NCBI GenBank assembly: GCA_019096065.1
Contig: JAGUCH010000001.1
Location: 1,798,001-1,862,000, forward strand
Direction: 5' to 3'
DNA length: 64,000 bases
Origin: Paracyclopina nana
Lineage: Eukaryota; Arthropoda; Copepoda; Cyclopoida; Cyclopettidae
Each line of letters starts with the position of its first letter. Within the stretch, counting starts at the first letter, position 1. The translations under genes and the position numbers were made by a program. Positions 33,401 to 44,660 of the stretch are shown one piece after another. Below the pieces are notes generated by a model, which worked only from the letters and a program-made list of their open reading frames with translations, was not told the DNA's origin and did no database searches.

Positions 33401-36400
33401 CGCTATGCTAATTGCTAGCTTTTACCTTTTAGCTTAGCACACAAAAGGAAAGTTTGGCCACTCTAGCAGAGACTTTTTCTTTTTTTAGCAGCAAAATTAT
33501 AAAGCCTTTTTTTAGTGCAGCATTTTAAAGTTCTTCTATTTGCAATCTCTTCTTTATCTTTGCATGATGTTGATCGTAATTTATGGCTTTCGCTTGGCTA
33601 CTTTTTTCCCTACAAAACAACATCATTAATCTCCCTTTAACATTAATATCATTAGTGTAGGAGGAAAAAATTCATGATGTTTTATTGGCCAACAACAACA
33701 TCAGCGACTACAAGTAGACTCTAGTAGCATTTCCCCCCCAACAAACATGTAGCCTTAATTAAAATCTGGCCAAATTACTTTTTCCTGCAAGGAAGCATCA
33801 TAGTCAGGGCTGGAAAAATTCCATTAGATGCTCGATTTAACTTTAGTGGCCATTTTTGCTCTTCAGCATTTGAAAGTGCTGCTTTTCTCTGTTCGCCAGT
33901 ACGCTAAGCTTTTTTGACGTGTTGGTTTAAATCCCCATGCAATGATTCATTAGATTTGCTAATCCATCCATCTTCTTCTTGGTATTTGAGTCACGTAAAG
34001 AACCAGAGAACAATTACCAACGCTTCTCCTCCCCCTCAGCTCTTAAATCAAATTTCGAAAAATTTCCCTAATCTTAATGATGGCTTTCACAATGGGAGAA
34101 AGTGAGGCTTTTAGCTGCGTTCCCACAGTGCATTAAAGTGAAGATATTTCAACGTTTTCAGTTTAGGGGAAAGCAATCTCCTCCTCGTGGCATTCCCATT
34201 AATTGGACTAGATTCCCTTGAGGGCGTTAAGTTGTGGGCTGATATCAAGTTTCCTCGTTTATATGGCTTTCCAGCGATGATCCACAGTGTGGAAAAAGAG
34301 AGCACATTCACAGAGATTTACTGTCCTGCCACTGTGCAATGCAGAGTCTTCTGCTGCCATAAAAGAAACAATCACTTTAATGAAATGGGGAAAGTTTGCC
34401 ATTTCCCATTTTCCCAGTGTGGTGCACTGGAGTGAGCTTTCAGATTGAAAGTCCATCCAATATGACAGCTCTAATGAAGTGGAAAAGAGCGTATACAACA
34501 CACATTTGCATTCATTCACATTCATGCAGGCAAAGCATATTATGATGCGCACAGTGTTGTGGGGAAAAATATGCTGATATCTATTTTTATCTATTTAAAA
34601 GAGAGAAATCTTCTTGTAGGCCAGTAAAATGTACGCCAACTCCGTGTGCTAATGCATGCAATGTAATAAATAAAGGTTAAATTTGAGACTCTGGAATGTC
34701 ATGAATTCTTATTGTGCCATATAGCTTACGATTTAATATTCCATTGTTATGTATTAGGAGTCCAATGTAGTGTGCACACATCAGTAAATGTTTTAAGACG
34801 AGCCAAAATTGCTCTGATATTGCTCGTTTTAATTCATTCAAATTAGGTAGAAATGGTGACTTTACAAGTGCTTTCAACTCAGTTTTCTTAGTGGAGCAGC
34901 TGTGGCTTTTCTCAGCATTATTGGCCCATTTCTCAATTGCTGCAAGAGTAGTTTTTCTGGGGTAAAAAAGGGTTATCTGAATTGCTAACCACTTCCCATT
35001 AAAAGGAGGAAGAAGCAGAAGGTCACGTAAGCTAGTTGCTGGCAAATTGTGTCTGACTACAGCTGCATACTAATGACACGTTTTGTGCAGAAAATGAGCC
35101 TTGATTTTCTGCTCTGGTGCTTTCTCATATTTTTTTCTGCTTTGGAATGGCAGTGGGGGAAGGTCCATTAGGATACTAATTTTAGAAAAAACCTAGCTTG
35201 ACTGACCTGGGGTGAATAATAATAAAAGCGAATTATTTGTCAGATGAAGCAAAAGCATGGAAGTTACCTTAATAATGGATTTTTAGCATAATTTATTCAA
35301 TGAATTGTAGACATTTCGCAATGCATTTTCGTCCTGTTTGTTTGCCCTGTGTGCCAAGCCATACAAATGTGGGCTTTAAAAAAGCTTTTTACTACTCTCT
35401 TTTTTTTCTTTGTTCCCCTTAAGATGGGTTCATTTTGCGGCCATTTTCATAAAATTTCCTTAATGCCCCAATGATCTCCTTCTCCGTGTTTTCTCCCCTC
35501 TACAATATTACTCTTTTTGTACTGTTGTAGCAATTTTAACCCCTTCTTGAAAGCACGAATGGAGGATTAAGGCTACAATGCAACACACTTTGTTTACATT
35601 CTCCAGACTGCAGCAGTGTAATAATCAGTTCACGAAAATGAAGGTAAAGAGGCTGACTAATCATTGTCAGAATTTTTTCTCCTTCAAAATTATCATAGAG
35701 CAGTTATTTATGAAGCTAAAGCAGGGATCAGACGAAAAATGTCAGTTGACATACCGCATCAAGTAGAGAAAAATTGGTCATGTTTGCTCAATGCATTTTA
35801 AAGCCCCCTGGGTGTGATTTTGAAAAAGAAACGTGTCTCGATGATCTTTGATCCTCTTTGGTGAAAAAATCACCTTTTTGAAAAAAGAGGAGGAAATTCT
35901 GACCCTGCTCTTTAAAAAGGTTCGTTCTGGAAACGCTCTGAATTCGGAATCTGATCCTTGTATATTCAGCGATTAGCATAATTTAACTCCTGATTTACAT
36001 AGATTATTGTCTGGAAACTTCAGACAAAGCATGTTTTCCTCCAGTGGATCTTCTCGAAAAGGCTGCATTATTTCATTGATTCAGACTTAAATCAGCCATG
36101 CCTTTTTTTGAGCTGCTGAGGGTGAAAAATGACTGTGGCCCCAATATGAAAAGTGTGACCTTTGTTGTGTCAATTTTCACACTGTGTGACATAAGCAAAA
36201 CCCTCAGTTTTTCATTCACACCCCGGCTAGCCAGTGTGTGTTCATTTTTTAAACATGTCATATAGTCCTAGTAAATGTGTGAGGGGACCAAAATAACCCT
36301 CTGAAGTTGTATTACAAAGGTGGGAAAAACGCATTTTGGCATTGTTGAGCCAAACATTGCTTTTAAGCAAGTATTTTGAGAAAAAAAAGTAAGCTTAGAA

Positions 36401-39375
36401 AGTTTCCACAAATGGAAGCTGATGCACACACACACAGAGGCAAAGTTCACAAAGGCTTTTTGTGCTGGTGTGAATTTTTGTCCACTTAAAGCCATCATCA
36501 TCTGCTTTTCACATTCAAGAGTGCCTTTATTTGCCCCCTAATAGTGCAACAAAGTGCACACAGTGTGTGTGTGATCAGGTAAAAAGCCAAAAATTACCAT
36601 GAGGACTTGCAGGAATTGCCTATGCTAATAGAGGATTTGGGGAGGCATTTTGGCTGCATTTTCCCCCACAGTGACATGGTCATTTGAAGCCCCCCGAAAA
36701 AAGTGCATCATGCATGAGAAACTGCACTAGCTCATCAATGAGCATCATTTTTCCCATCTCTCATTTCTTTGTCGGTGGCTAATGTCAAAATCAGAAAAGA
36801 TTTTCGCCTCGGTTCACGTCATTATTACTATTACTGCACATTTGGCACAAAGAGACTCTGTTGCCATCCATCAAAATGTTCTTGGGGCAAAAGTTTTGCC
36901 CTTCACTGCAGCAAAAATATTGATCCCAATTAACATACAAATTTTGTGTGTGTGGTTTTAAGGCTCAGGGGAAATTAAGCTGAGTGCAATTTGAATGCAC
37001 AAACATACATATCCCTTATAATTCTTATCAGGGACTCAAGCCTTTGATTCAGAGCTACCAGACTTCTTCCTGAAGTAAAGAGCAAAAGTTGACCTCTTGC
37101 AATGACATCTGACAATTGAGACAATGGATGTCCTGGAGAAAAGTAGTTTTAGGGTCTTCTTTTTCATGTCAAAGAGATAAGATTGTAGAATGGCATTTGC
37201 CTTGAAAGCTTGCAGCTACAAAGAGAAGCAGCTGAATATCCTGAATATTGAGCCTCTTTTTGTCACGATCCTGTAAACAATTATCTCTCATTTCATTTTT
37301 GACAGGCCAACAAAAAAGCCGCCTTTAAAACTATCTGGCCACACACAAAGATACTAAGTAAATGGGTCTTTTTCAGGGTCTTTTTTTCTGAGTGCTAAAA
37401 TTAGATGTTTGGCCCCTTTTTCGATCAATTTTGGTTTTTGTTTTGATTACTGAGTAGTGACGCTCCAGTAATTTAGTTTTGTTTTGATTTCGCAACCACG
37501 CGGAATTAAGCGTGATTTTGAGTGTCAACAGCCGAAAATAATGGGATTTCTCGAGATCTACGCCGCATTTTTGAACAGGAAAAAGATGACAATCCGTAAG
37601 GTAAAAGCAGAGCATTTTCCTAGCCTTAAAGCCGTACAGTGCAGTGGTGACAAATGACAATTTTGAGCCGTAATTTACAATTTTTTGCTAATGATCTTTT
37701 TTCAGGTCAACTTTTACTTTTGTCTCATGTCAGTTTTGAGGTCATGAATCATGTTTTAACTTCATTAATAACGCGCGCGTTTTTTCCACCAGCTCCTTGT
37801 GAACTGATGTCATGCTACTACTGCTTACTTCTCTCAATTTATTTTGAAGCCAGAATATTTTTCATTGCATTAACTGCACTTGTGAAAACAAGGTCCAATC
37901 GATATTTGTGTCGCCAGGAGTAGTAGACAGCAAATGCATTCATTTGGATGTTTGACAAATAGTGCGGTGTCACTGACATCCTTTGTATGCATTAATTGCC
38001 AGCCTCAGTTGACAAAAATAAGGAGACATTTTTTTTTGAATAATGATCGTTTCCCGCCATAATTCTACTCAGCTTGAAAGTTTGCGCGCGGTTTTTGCTG
38101 TTTATTGTTTGCTTTTAGTTTTTATGATTTGGCCGTATTCGCGATAACAAGGTATATAAATGGTATACTTTTGCCCTATAGTGAAAAATGCCAGTTTGAT
38201 ATCTCGAGATCTTAATCTTAATGCTTTTTCGTCAATTAATTAAATGGCCCAAAATAAAGTAGCATTAGATCCAAGGTTGAGCTTACAATGTTTTATACAT
38301 TGTTTTTGCCATTTTCCAAGATGAAGATGCTAAGCCCTTTTTGAAATTGTGGCCAGACTTCTCCAGGTAGATTTCCATCTGGAACGAATTATGGGTTTAG
38401 TCCCAATGATGTTTATCTTGAGCATTTTGTGGTTTTTTGGGGGGTGGACAAAAATGATTTCCCTAGGTTTATTTGGCGGCTTGATGTAATCACCTACCAA
38501 TTTACCAATCAATATTACCAGTTAGAGTGATTGACAACATGCAATTTGATGTCACGTTCCACATTTCTGCCCACACAATGGCACATTCCAAATGGTTTAC
38601 GTCTCATGTTTATTTGATAACAGCCTCCCTTTACGCTCACACACTGGGCCGAAGCAGCTGAAAAACGATCAGCGTTGGTCTCATTTTGTCCCCACTATTT
38701 AATACTCTAAACTCTTTCAGTGGTGGAGGAGACTTTTAAGGCAGGTCCATTTGTATTCTGCCAAGTGCACATTATAAATTTCTCACTGTTTTAATCGACA
38801 GGCTGTAAAACCTGAGATAACAAACTCAGCCCAATATACCTTTTTTTCGGTGTCCTCAAAAAAAAAGGGCAATTATTTACCTTAAAGTGCTTCACTTCTT
38901 GGACTTTTCTGCATCTTTCCTAACCAAACAACGTTAATGTCTTTTTGAGGCTTTTGTTACCACAGAAGAAAAAACGTGGGTTTTGTTTTTGTGTGCGTGT
39001 GGCTGTAACAAGCAACACGCCTTAAAATTGACAGTTGTTGACTCGTCGCCCATTTTCCAGCCAGGGAAACCTGTAAAGAGCCAAAAAGAAAGGGATCCCT
39101 GTAAAACGCACTCAGGGCAATTAAGACGAAAAAAAAGTGATATTGTCTGGTCCCAGTGTGTTTTTGAGTGGCATTTGTGGATCAGTGCCAAGCCTCGTGG
39201 CAAAGCAATAAAAGCGTGAAAATCACTACATAAGATCCCTTTCTTGGCATGTGTGAGCATCATCATCCCTTTTTATCTCCGCTACTTTTATGAGGCCGTC
39301 GTCGTCAAGAGCGGATGTCAGCTTATCAGATGATCCGTCAAAACACTTAAAAAACGCCTTCATTTCTTCTTCCAG
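30456..39375. other. host intron, no gene seen
   Basis: AT-rich intronic sequence. Copies of the CCCAGTGTG/CCACTGTG motif are especially dense near 34120-34560 and 36180-36670. The last bases (cttcttccag) form a good acceptor for the exon at 39376. Confidence 0.5.
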
Positions 39376-39507
39376 GTGATGGAGAGGACTTTGAGGACGA
39401 TGGGACTTCACCCCAAATACTTGGAGGTCTTCACAGAGACCCACGAAAGGCTCATCAGTGGGGATGGTCCAATTTCAGTGACAGACAGACATTTCATTGC
39501 TCTCATG
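39376..39507 (+). CDS. SESN: sestrin internal exon (44 codons)
   Basis: The exon is preceded by a pyrimidine tract and cag, and followed by the donor gtagga. It encodes exactly 44 codons in phase 0 at both ends. The product reads M-G-L-H-P-K-Y-L-E-V-F near its start and D-G-P-I followed by R-H-F-I-A near its end. This is the conserved N-terminal part of the sestrin domain (HP-YLE-F ... DGP ... RHYI). Sestrins are stress-induced regulators that restrain mTORC1 through GATOR2 and bind leucine in vertebrates. The expected continuation (an Ala-Ala-x-Arg-His block) is not in the window, so the next exon lies beyond the giant element. The identification rests on motif recognition of one exon. Confidence 0.72.
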
Positions 39508-39909
39508 GTAGGACAATATTTTTTTTCTCTCTCTCTCCCGGAATTTTTTGACAACCTCTTTACTTATCGCCAGTCATTCACTGGAAGGAATCTGGTTAGG
39601 GGTTGTTGGTGGTGGTGGAGGTCGTTTTTTACCTTTTGGCACCTGGTGGCAAAAGGGATTGAAAAAAACCCTGATTTCTTAGCTGGGCCGCGTTTTTTCC
39701 CCTCCCCATTCAAAATAAGAGGACTGTGTGACATATCCTCTCTCGGCGTGTCGTCAAGGTTGGGTCACATTGGCTCAGCGTGAATGGAAAAAAATAGAAT
39801 TTTTCGCATCAGAGCCGGAAAAAAATGGATTGGACAAGCTCGTAACTTGAGGAGTATTGGGAAACACTATATGGGTTATATGCAGAAATTCATCAGTGTT
39901 TTTGCCAAC
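39508..39909 (+). other. host intron between the sestrin exon and the giant element
   Basis: Begins with the donor gtaggacaat. Contains a ggttgttggtggtggtggagg purine stretch near 39600. No gene was seen. Confidence 0.6.
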
Positions 39910-39914
39910 TTGCT
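39910..39914 (+). repeat. target-site duplication TTGCT, left copy
   Basis: TTGCT lies directly before the left LTR and is repeated directly after the right LTR at 63106-63110. Confidence 0.75.
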
Positions 39915-40839
39915 GATGGGCAATAAGTACATCATGTCTCTGGTGCACGTTACGACCAGAATAGGACTTGATTGGACCCCTCCAGTGGAACCTGTGGAAA
40001 CCGTGGAGCCCGTGGAGCCGCCAGAAGTCCGGAAGGTTGCCCATTCACCGCTACATCACCACCTCAAAATCACAAAACCTCCCTTCTCAAAAAACACCTT
40101 TTCATCTCCTCCAACTCTCTGATTGTTGCTGCTGTTGCTGCTACTACCTATGCGTTGAGCCTTACCTATGGCAATTCACCTGACCTTGAGTGGAGAAGTT
40201 GCTAGCCATTGTGTGGAGGAGTTGCTAGCTGCTACATAGAGAGGACCTGCAGCTGCATGATAACGGAGAGAAGCAGATGGAAGCTGATGGAACTTGCTGC
40301 GATGCATCGAGTGGAGAAGAAGGAGAAGACTCGGGGAGTTCGACGGGGGACTTCAGAGAAACAAGACATGGACCAAGTGCACATGGCCCATTGAGTGAGC
40401 TCTGCCCTGCTATTGTCCCACCAAAGTTCTCCAAAGTGTGCTGAGGCATGAAGAAGATGGCCACAAGAATATTTACTGCAGTACTTATTTCTTTGTATTT
40501 GCTGCCATTAATTTGTGTGGTGTTAAAAGCTGAGTGAATAAGACAACCTTGTTTGACTTTGTTCGACCATAACTTGTATAGAGGTTTCCTGGGCAGTTAT
40601 GCATCCTCGTCTGAGGCTGTTGAGGCCGTTGAGGACGTGGGTAGGAGGCCCAATCACAGGTCTACAGCACTGAAGCTTGCCATGTGATGTATCTCGCCGG
40701 AGTTGGAGCACCGAGGCTGCGGCTTTGGGTCCAAGGCGGGTAGACATCCGGCCAGCACCCGGAGGCTGCGAACGGTACCGTGACCATGAAGCCGATGCTA
40801 ACCATCCTAGGCTTCAGAGGGTGTGACCGTCGCACACCA
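39915..40839 (+). repeat. 5' LTR of the giant element
   Basis: 925 bp starting GATGGGCAAT and ending CGCACACCA. The duplication TTGCT sets this boundary. If the LTR instead began at the next TG it would start two bases later, and no duplication would fit. Contains gctgctgttgctgctac repeats near 40125. No long conserved open frame. Confidence 0.85.
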
Positions 40840-40842
40840 TTT

Positions 40843-40860
40843 TGGAGGCCCCGGAGGGAT
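40843..40860 (+). other. primer-binding site of the giant element
   Basis: TGGAGGCCCCGGAGGGAT starts three bases after the LTR. The complementary tRNA 3' end would have a U discriminator (..CCTCCA), as eukaryotic tRNA-Gln does, and the complement continues into a T-loop-like ttcaat. tRNA-Gln is a guess. Confidence 0.6.
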
Positions 40861-41966
40861 TGAAGGCCACTCTCTCTCCTAAAGGTTTGATAACCAAAAC
40901 CCCATGAAGTCCCGGAAAATGTCTTGGTGTGGATCAGGATTCCTGCTCTGCGGCGCAGGTTGGGCCGCATGCTGATTGCGATCAGGGTGTGTCTACTACA
41001 GTACAAAAGCAAAATCCCGAAGGCTGACGAGCCGATGGGGGTCACTCCGATGGCATTTGGGCCTATGTGGTGCGTAGGCTTTAGATTCCCTTAGACCCAA
41101 ATTGCGCATTGATGCCGTTGGCGGGTTGGAACTGGCGCGCGGGGAGTGCAAGAAGGTACAGGCCGTGACGTACCACCAGCCCGTTGATGATGTCTTCCAT
41201 GGACCATTGTTATGATGATGGGCCTACACAAAGTAACAATGACACTGTCTTTCCCGGAGGTGAATGCATGCGTGCAGGCTCCGCATGGCATAGCTTGGAG
41301 TATGGGTGCCATGGCAGCCGGAAAGCCAGCCAAGGTGCAGGTTGCGACCTGAGCCTCTGTTGCCTATCCATAATGGGGCGAGTGAGCGCAAGAGTGTTGC
41401 GACACTAGTGGGTCTCGTCCGTGGGTTTGGCCACACAGATGGAAGAAGATGATGTAATCTATGACTTGCGAGTCAATGAACCCCAAATAGGCCACGCGTG
41501 GAGCCAGAGTGGGAGCCACAAAGGAAAATGCGTGTTTGGGGCCCAAAAAACTGGCTAACCTTGGACAAGTTGCCGAGGGCACAGGGAAGGTTGGCCGGCC
41601 CGCAACTCGAGGAGGAGTGGGCAAACTTTTATTTTTTCATTCACTGAGTCGACACTGGTTGGCGAAGTGGCATACCTTTTTTGCGTAAAAAGTTGATGCA
41701 CCTTTGTTTCAGAGACTTAGAAGAAATTACCATCCATACACCTGTTGGCACCAGTAGTGCCAAATTTTACTCCATCTTTTATATTGTAATAAGTGAGTGT
41801 GTGTATTTGTGCGTGCGTTTGTGTGTGTGTTTTGTCTTGGCCGCTCATAGCCTAGACAAAAAATAAATAAACGAGCTTAGCAACTGCAACCTTTTTCTCT
41901 GTGTCACTTGACGCGGCGTAGTAATTAGGACAAGCTTCCCTGTGCTTTGAACAGCGTATAGCTTTT

Positions 41967-42008
41967 AATTCGGTATTACCGAATTTAGTACACACAGTAG
42001 TGTACTAA
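41967..42008 (+). promoter_or_regulatory. two adjacent palindromes before gag
   Basis: AATTCGGTA-T-TACCGAATT (41967-41985) is a perfect 9-bp inverted repeat around one base. It abuts TTAGTACAC-acagta-GTGTACTAA (41985-42008), a 9-bp stem with a 6-nt loop. They could be a structured RNA element, for example for packaging, or factor-binding sites. Confidence 0.6.
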
Positions 42009-42021
42009 GACCAGAATATTG

Positions 42022-42074
42022 CGTGTGACTCCGTTGCACCTCTAAGAGATAAGAAATACTTCGTGTGACTCCGT
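42022..42074 (+). repeat. 40-bp-period direct repeat before gag
   Basis: cgtgtgactccgt occurs at 42022-42034 and again at 42062-42074. Each copy is followed by a related aagataagaa end, the second just before the gag ATG at 42096. Confidence 0.65.
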
Positions 42075-42095
42075 CACGCTTTTTACAAGATAAGA

Positions 42096-44660
42096 ATGGC
42101 TAATCAGGATTCTAGGATCACTGGACCTACTCTGGCTGAGGAAGTTACGAAAGTAAAGGATCGATTGTTGCAACATCTTGGGATTAGTGAGGACACTTTT
42201 CAAGGGTACTTATCCCAATGCCACCCAAATGGGACCAGCAGGACTGTCTTGCAAAGATTTCTGCCACACGTTGCTTACCCTGAAGCACTAGAGTTTGTTA
42301 CGGTAACCCCAGCACAAATAGCAGCTGTCTGGGATAGGACTCGGATAGTAATTGTTCCTAGGGAGCCAATTAGACCGTTGGATGATCATATTACGGCAAT
42401 CATTAGGACTATGCCTCTTAAAGATCCAGTAGGCCAGGTTGTAAATGTGGTTAAATATATTGATGCACTTGACCCTAATTCATTGACAAGCATGACCTGT
42501 GCTTTATTATGCATTTGTTTTGGTCTGGATGAGTTCCTAACTCGTATTGAGGAAAAGAAAGATCTGCAGCGTATCCAAGAAGTTGATGGAAGCTCCATGA
42601 CCTACGCAATGTCAGGGACGCATGAAATGGTTGCGACATTGATATCCAGGAATTGGCTAAAGATACGGGCATTTGGAGATGGATTTTCCATTGTAGCGAG
42701 GCTTTATGGCCTACAAATCGATTATTTCCTAAATGAGCCGCTTAACCTGAAGCCACAGAAAACTTCAGGCCAGAGTGTACATTTTCCAAACAATGAGACG
42801 AGTAATGCTGTTCCAGATATGTCTTCGATAGCAAGTCCACCTGGGACTAACCATCATGAGTTCACTACAGGTGTTGATCTGAATGGCCAAAATAAGTCAG
42901 TCCTAACCTCGACTAAAATGAATCCTCGTGATTTGCACAACTTGACTAATTCTGTCACGCTTCCTCCAATGGAAGTTGTACATAGGATGGTACAAAAGAT
43001 GTTGTCAGGAGGCCATTTGAATATTCAGGAATTGAACACGGTAAAAGCTTACTACACGAAAATGCATGATGCAAGCACGGCAAATAAAATCATTGCCTCT
43101 GCACAAATCACGGCTAAGCACATGGTTGGGGCAAAAGTAGAGTCTATCTTCAGTAAGAATTTAGAAAGAACCTTAAGCATAGTAGATGCTGCGACGAAGG
43201 AAAGAATGGTGCCGGAAACTGACGTCATCTACGATGAGTCTGCTCCGATTTCAGAGAGGCTGAAGTTAATTAACACCGACGAGATTAAGGATGTGGAATC
43301 AGCCAGACGAGTAATCCTTCAGATGGTTGACCCAAACTTATCCTCAGGAAAGAAATTGATTGAGATGCAGAAGCTCTTTAGTGTACTTAGCACGAGGGAC
43401 GAGTTTACTTCTCTCCAAAAGCAGATATTGGCAGAGGGCTACTTGAAGACCCCTGAAATAAGTGTGGCCGCTGGAGTATCAGCTGACACTTCTAGGAGCA
43501 TTTATGATCCGACTACCATGAGAGGTTACATCGCTGCACCTACGAATGGCCATGTTAAGTATGCAAGCTCACAGTCAATGAAGGAGATTAGGCACAAATA
43601 TACTAAAAAGTTTGATTTACATAGTTCCTCATTAACTGCTGAGAATATAATAAATTTTCTGGACTATATGGCGAACGAGGCTGGCAGACAGCATTGGTCT
43701 CATGCAGCTTTGTTAACAGCCATGTGTGAGGCTTCATCCCAGAATACTAGTGAGTATTTTAAGGGGATGGCTGGAGAAGGAAAAGATGGTATGGAATTGC
43801 TATGGCAAGATATCTTTAACTACACGCAGTTTGTGCGTAAAGAGGATCCATATTTCCTCATTCAGGAGATGATCCGGAAGCCTACTGAGTGCTTCACTGC
43901 CACACTTAAGGCAATTCTTCGACTGCGAATGAAGATACATAGCACAACCATTGGAGATGGCGGAGATGCTCATGCAGTCTCTGAAGCCATCTCTGATGGT
44001 TTTGCACTCTTAGGACGTCATTGGCCTCAGAATTACCAGTCATTAGTAAACAAATACAACGACTATCTGCTGAGAGCGAATATACCTGCTAGGAGTTTGC
44101 ACGCCTACAATATCATGATGAACTTGATTGGCAGTGACCTAGGTACCTATGTGCCAAGGGACGTGGATAGGGCTCATAAAGAGGAGAGGCTGCCAATGGT
44201 ACCCAATATGCGTGCCAAACCTAGAATTGCTATGGTTGAAGCTACTGAAGAAGAGGTGTTAGACAGTGCTAGCACTATGTCGGCAGCCTCTGGCCGTAGT
44301 CAACGAAGTGCTAAAATAATAAATGAGCTACAAAGCGAGTTGGCTCGAGCAAATTTTGAATTGAGTAGGCAAGCTGTTGAAGTAGCTATGATGAAAGCTG
44401 AATCACCATCCGAGAAAATAAATAGGCTGGGAAAAACTTTTAACATAGATACATCTAAGTTGCCTGAAGGAAACCCTCTTCAGACTAATGGGTGCTTGTT
44501 CTGCAACCAATTGCATTACGCTACACAGTGTACGAATTACCCGAACACGAATTTGACCTCAATTAGAAACGATGGCACATTGTGCCCGTTGTGTAAAGGA
44601 TTGCACCTTGAGTTTAGGGGAGAACAGTGTTGGAAGACACGACCTGCTCGTAAACAATAA
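42096..44660 (+). CDS. gag: Gag-like polyprotein of the giant element
   Basis: 854 aa, intact, far longer than usual Ty3 gag. The C-terminal end has two zinc knuckles: C-x2-C-x3-H-x4-C at about residues 800-812 and C-x2-C-x3-H-x7-C at about 830-845. The x3 spacing before His is more like BEL/Pao gag than the x4 of retroviral and Ty3 knuckles. The rest is largely helical and I do not recognise it. A helical, coiled-coil-prone stretch lies before the knuckles (about 730-780). Expected role: particle formation and RNA packaging. Its stop codon overlaps the pol start as TAATG (44658-44662). Confidence 0.82.
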   Translation: MANQDSRITGPTLAEEVTKVKDRLLQHLGISEDTFQGYLSQCHPNGTSRTVLQRFLPHVAYPEALEFVTVTPAQIAAVWDRTRIVIVPREPIRPLDDHITAIIRTMPLKDPVGQVVNVVKYIDALDPNSLTSMTCALLCICFGLDEFLTRIEEKKDLQRIQEVDGSSMTYAMSGTHEMVATLISRNWLKIRAFGDGFSIVARLYGLQIDYFLNEPLNLKPQKTSGQSVHFPNNETSNAVPDMSSIASPPGTNHHEFTTGVDLNGQNKSVLTSTKMNPRDLHNLTNSVTLPPMEVVHRMVQKMLSGGHLNIQELNTVKAYYTKMHDASTANKIIASAQITAKHMVGAKVESIFSKNLERTLSIVDAATKERMVPETDVIYDESAPISERLKLINTDEIKDVESARRVILQMVDPNLSSGKKLIEMQKLFSVLSTRDEFTSLQKQILAEGYLKTPEISVAAGVSADTSRSIYDPTTMRGYIAAPTNGHVKYASSQSMKEIRHKYTKKFDLHSSSLTAENIINFLDYMANEAGRQHWSHAALLTAMCEASSQNTSEYFKGMAGEGKDGMELLWQDIFNYTQFVRKEDPYFLIQEMIRKPTECFTATLKAILRLRMKIHSTTIGDGGDAHAVSEAISDGFALLGRHWPQNYQSLVNKYNDYLLRANIPARSLHAYNIMMNLIGSDLGTYVPRDVDRAHKEERLPMVPNMRAKPRIAMVEATEEEVLDSASTMSAASGRSQRSAKIINELQSELARANFELSRQAVEVAMMKAESPSEKINRLGKTFNIDTSKLPEGNPLQTNGCLFCNQLHYATQCTNYPNTNLTSIRNDGTLCPLCKGLHLEFRGEQCWKTRPARKQ

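Larger units (their letters stand above)
40840..42095 (+). other. long 5' leader of the giant element
   Basis: About 1.25 kb between LTR and gag without a convincing gene. It holds the primer-binding site at its start, a (TG)-rich stretch (41788-41836), two adjacent palindromes (41967-42008) and a 13-bp direct repeat before the gag ATG. Packaging and translation signals are expected here. Confidence 0.6.
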
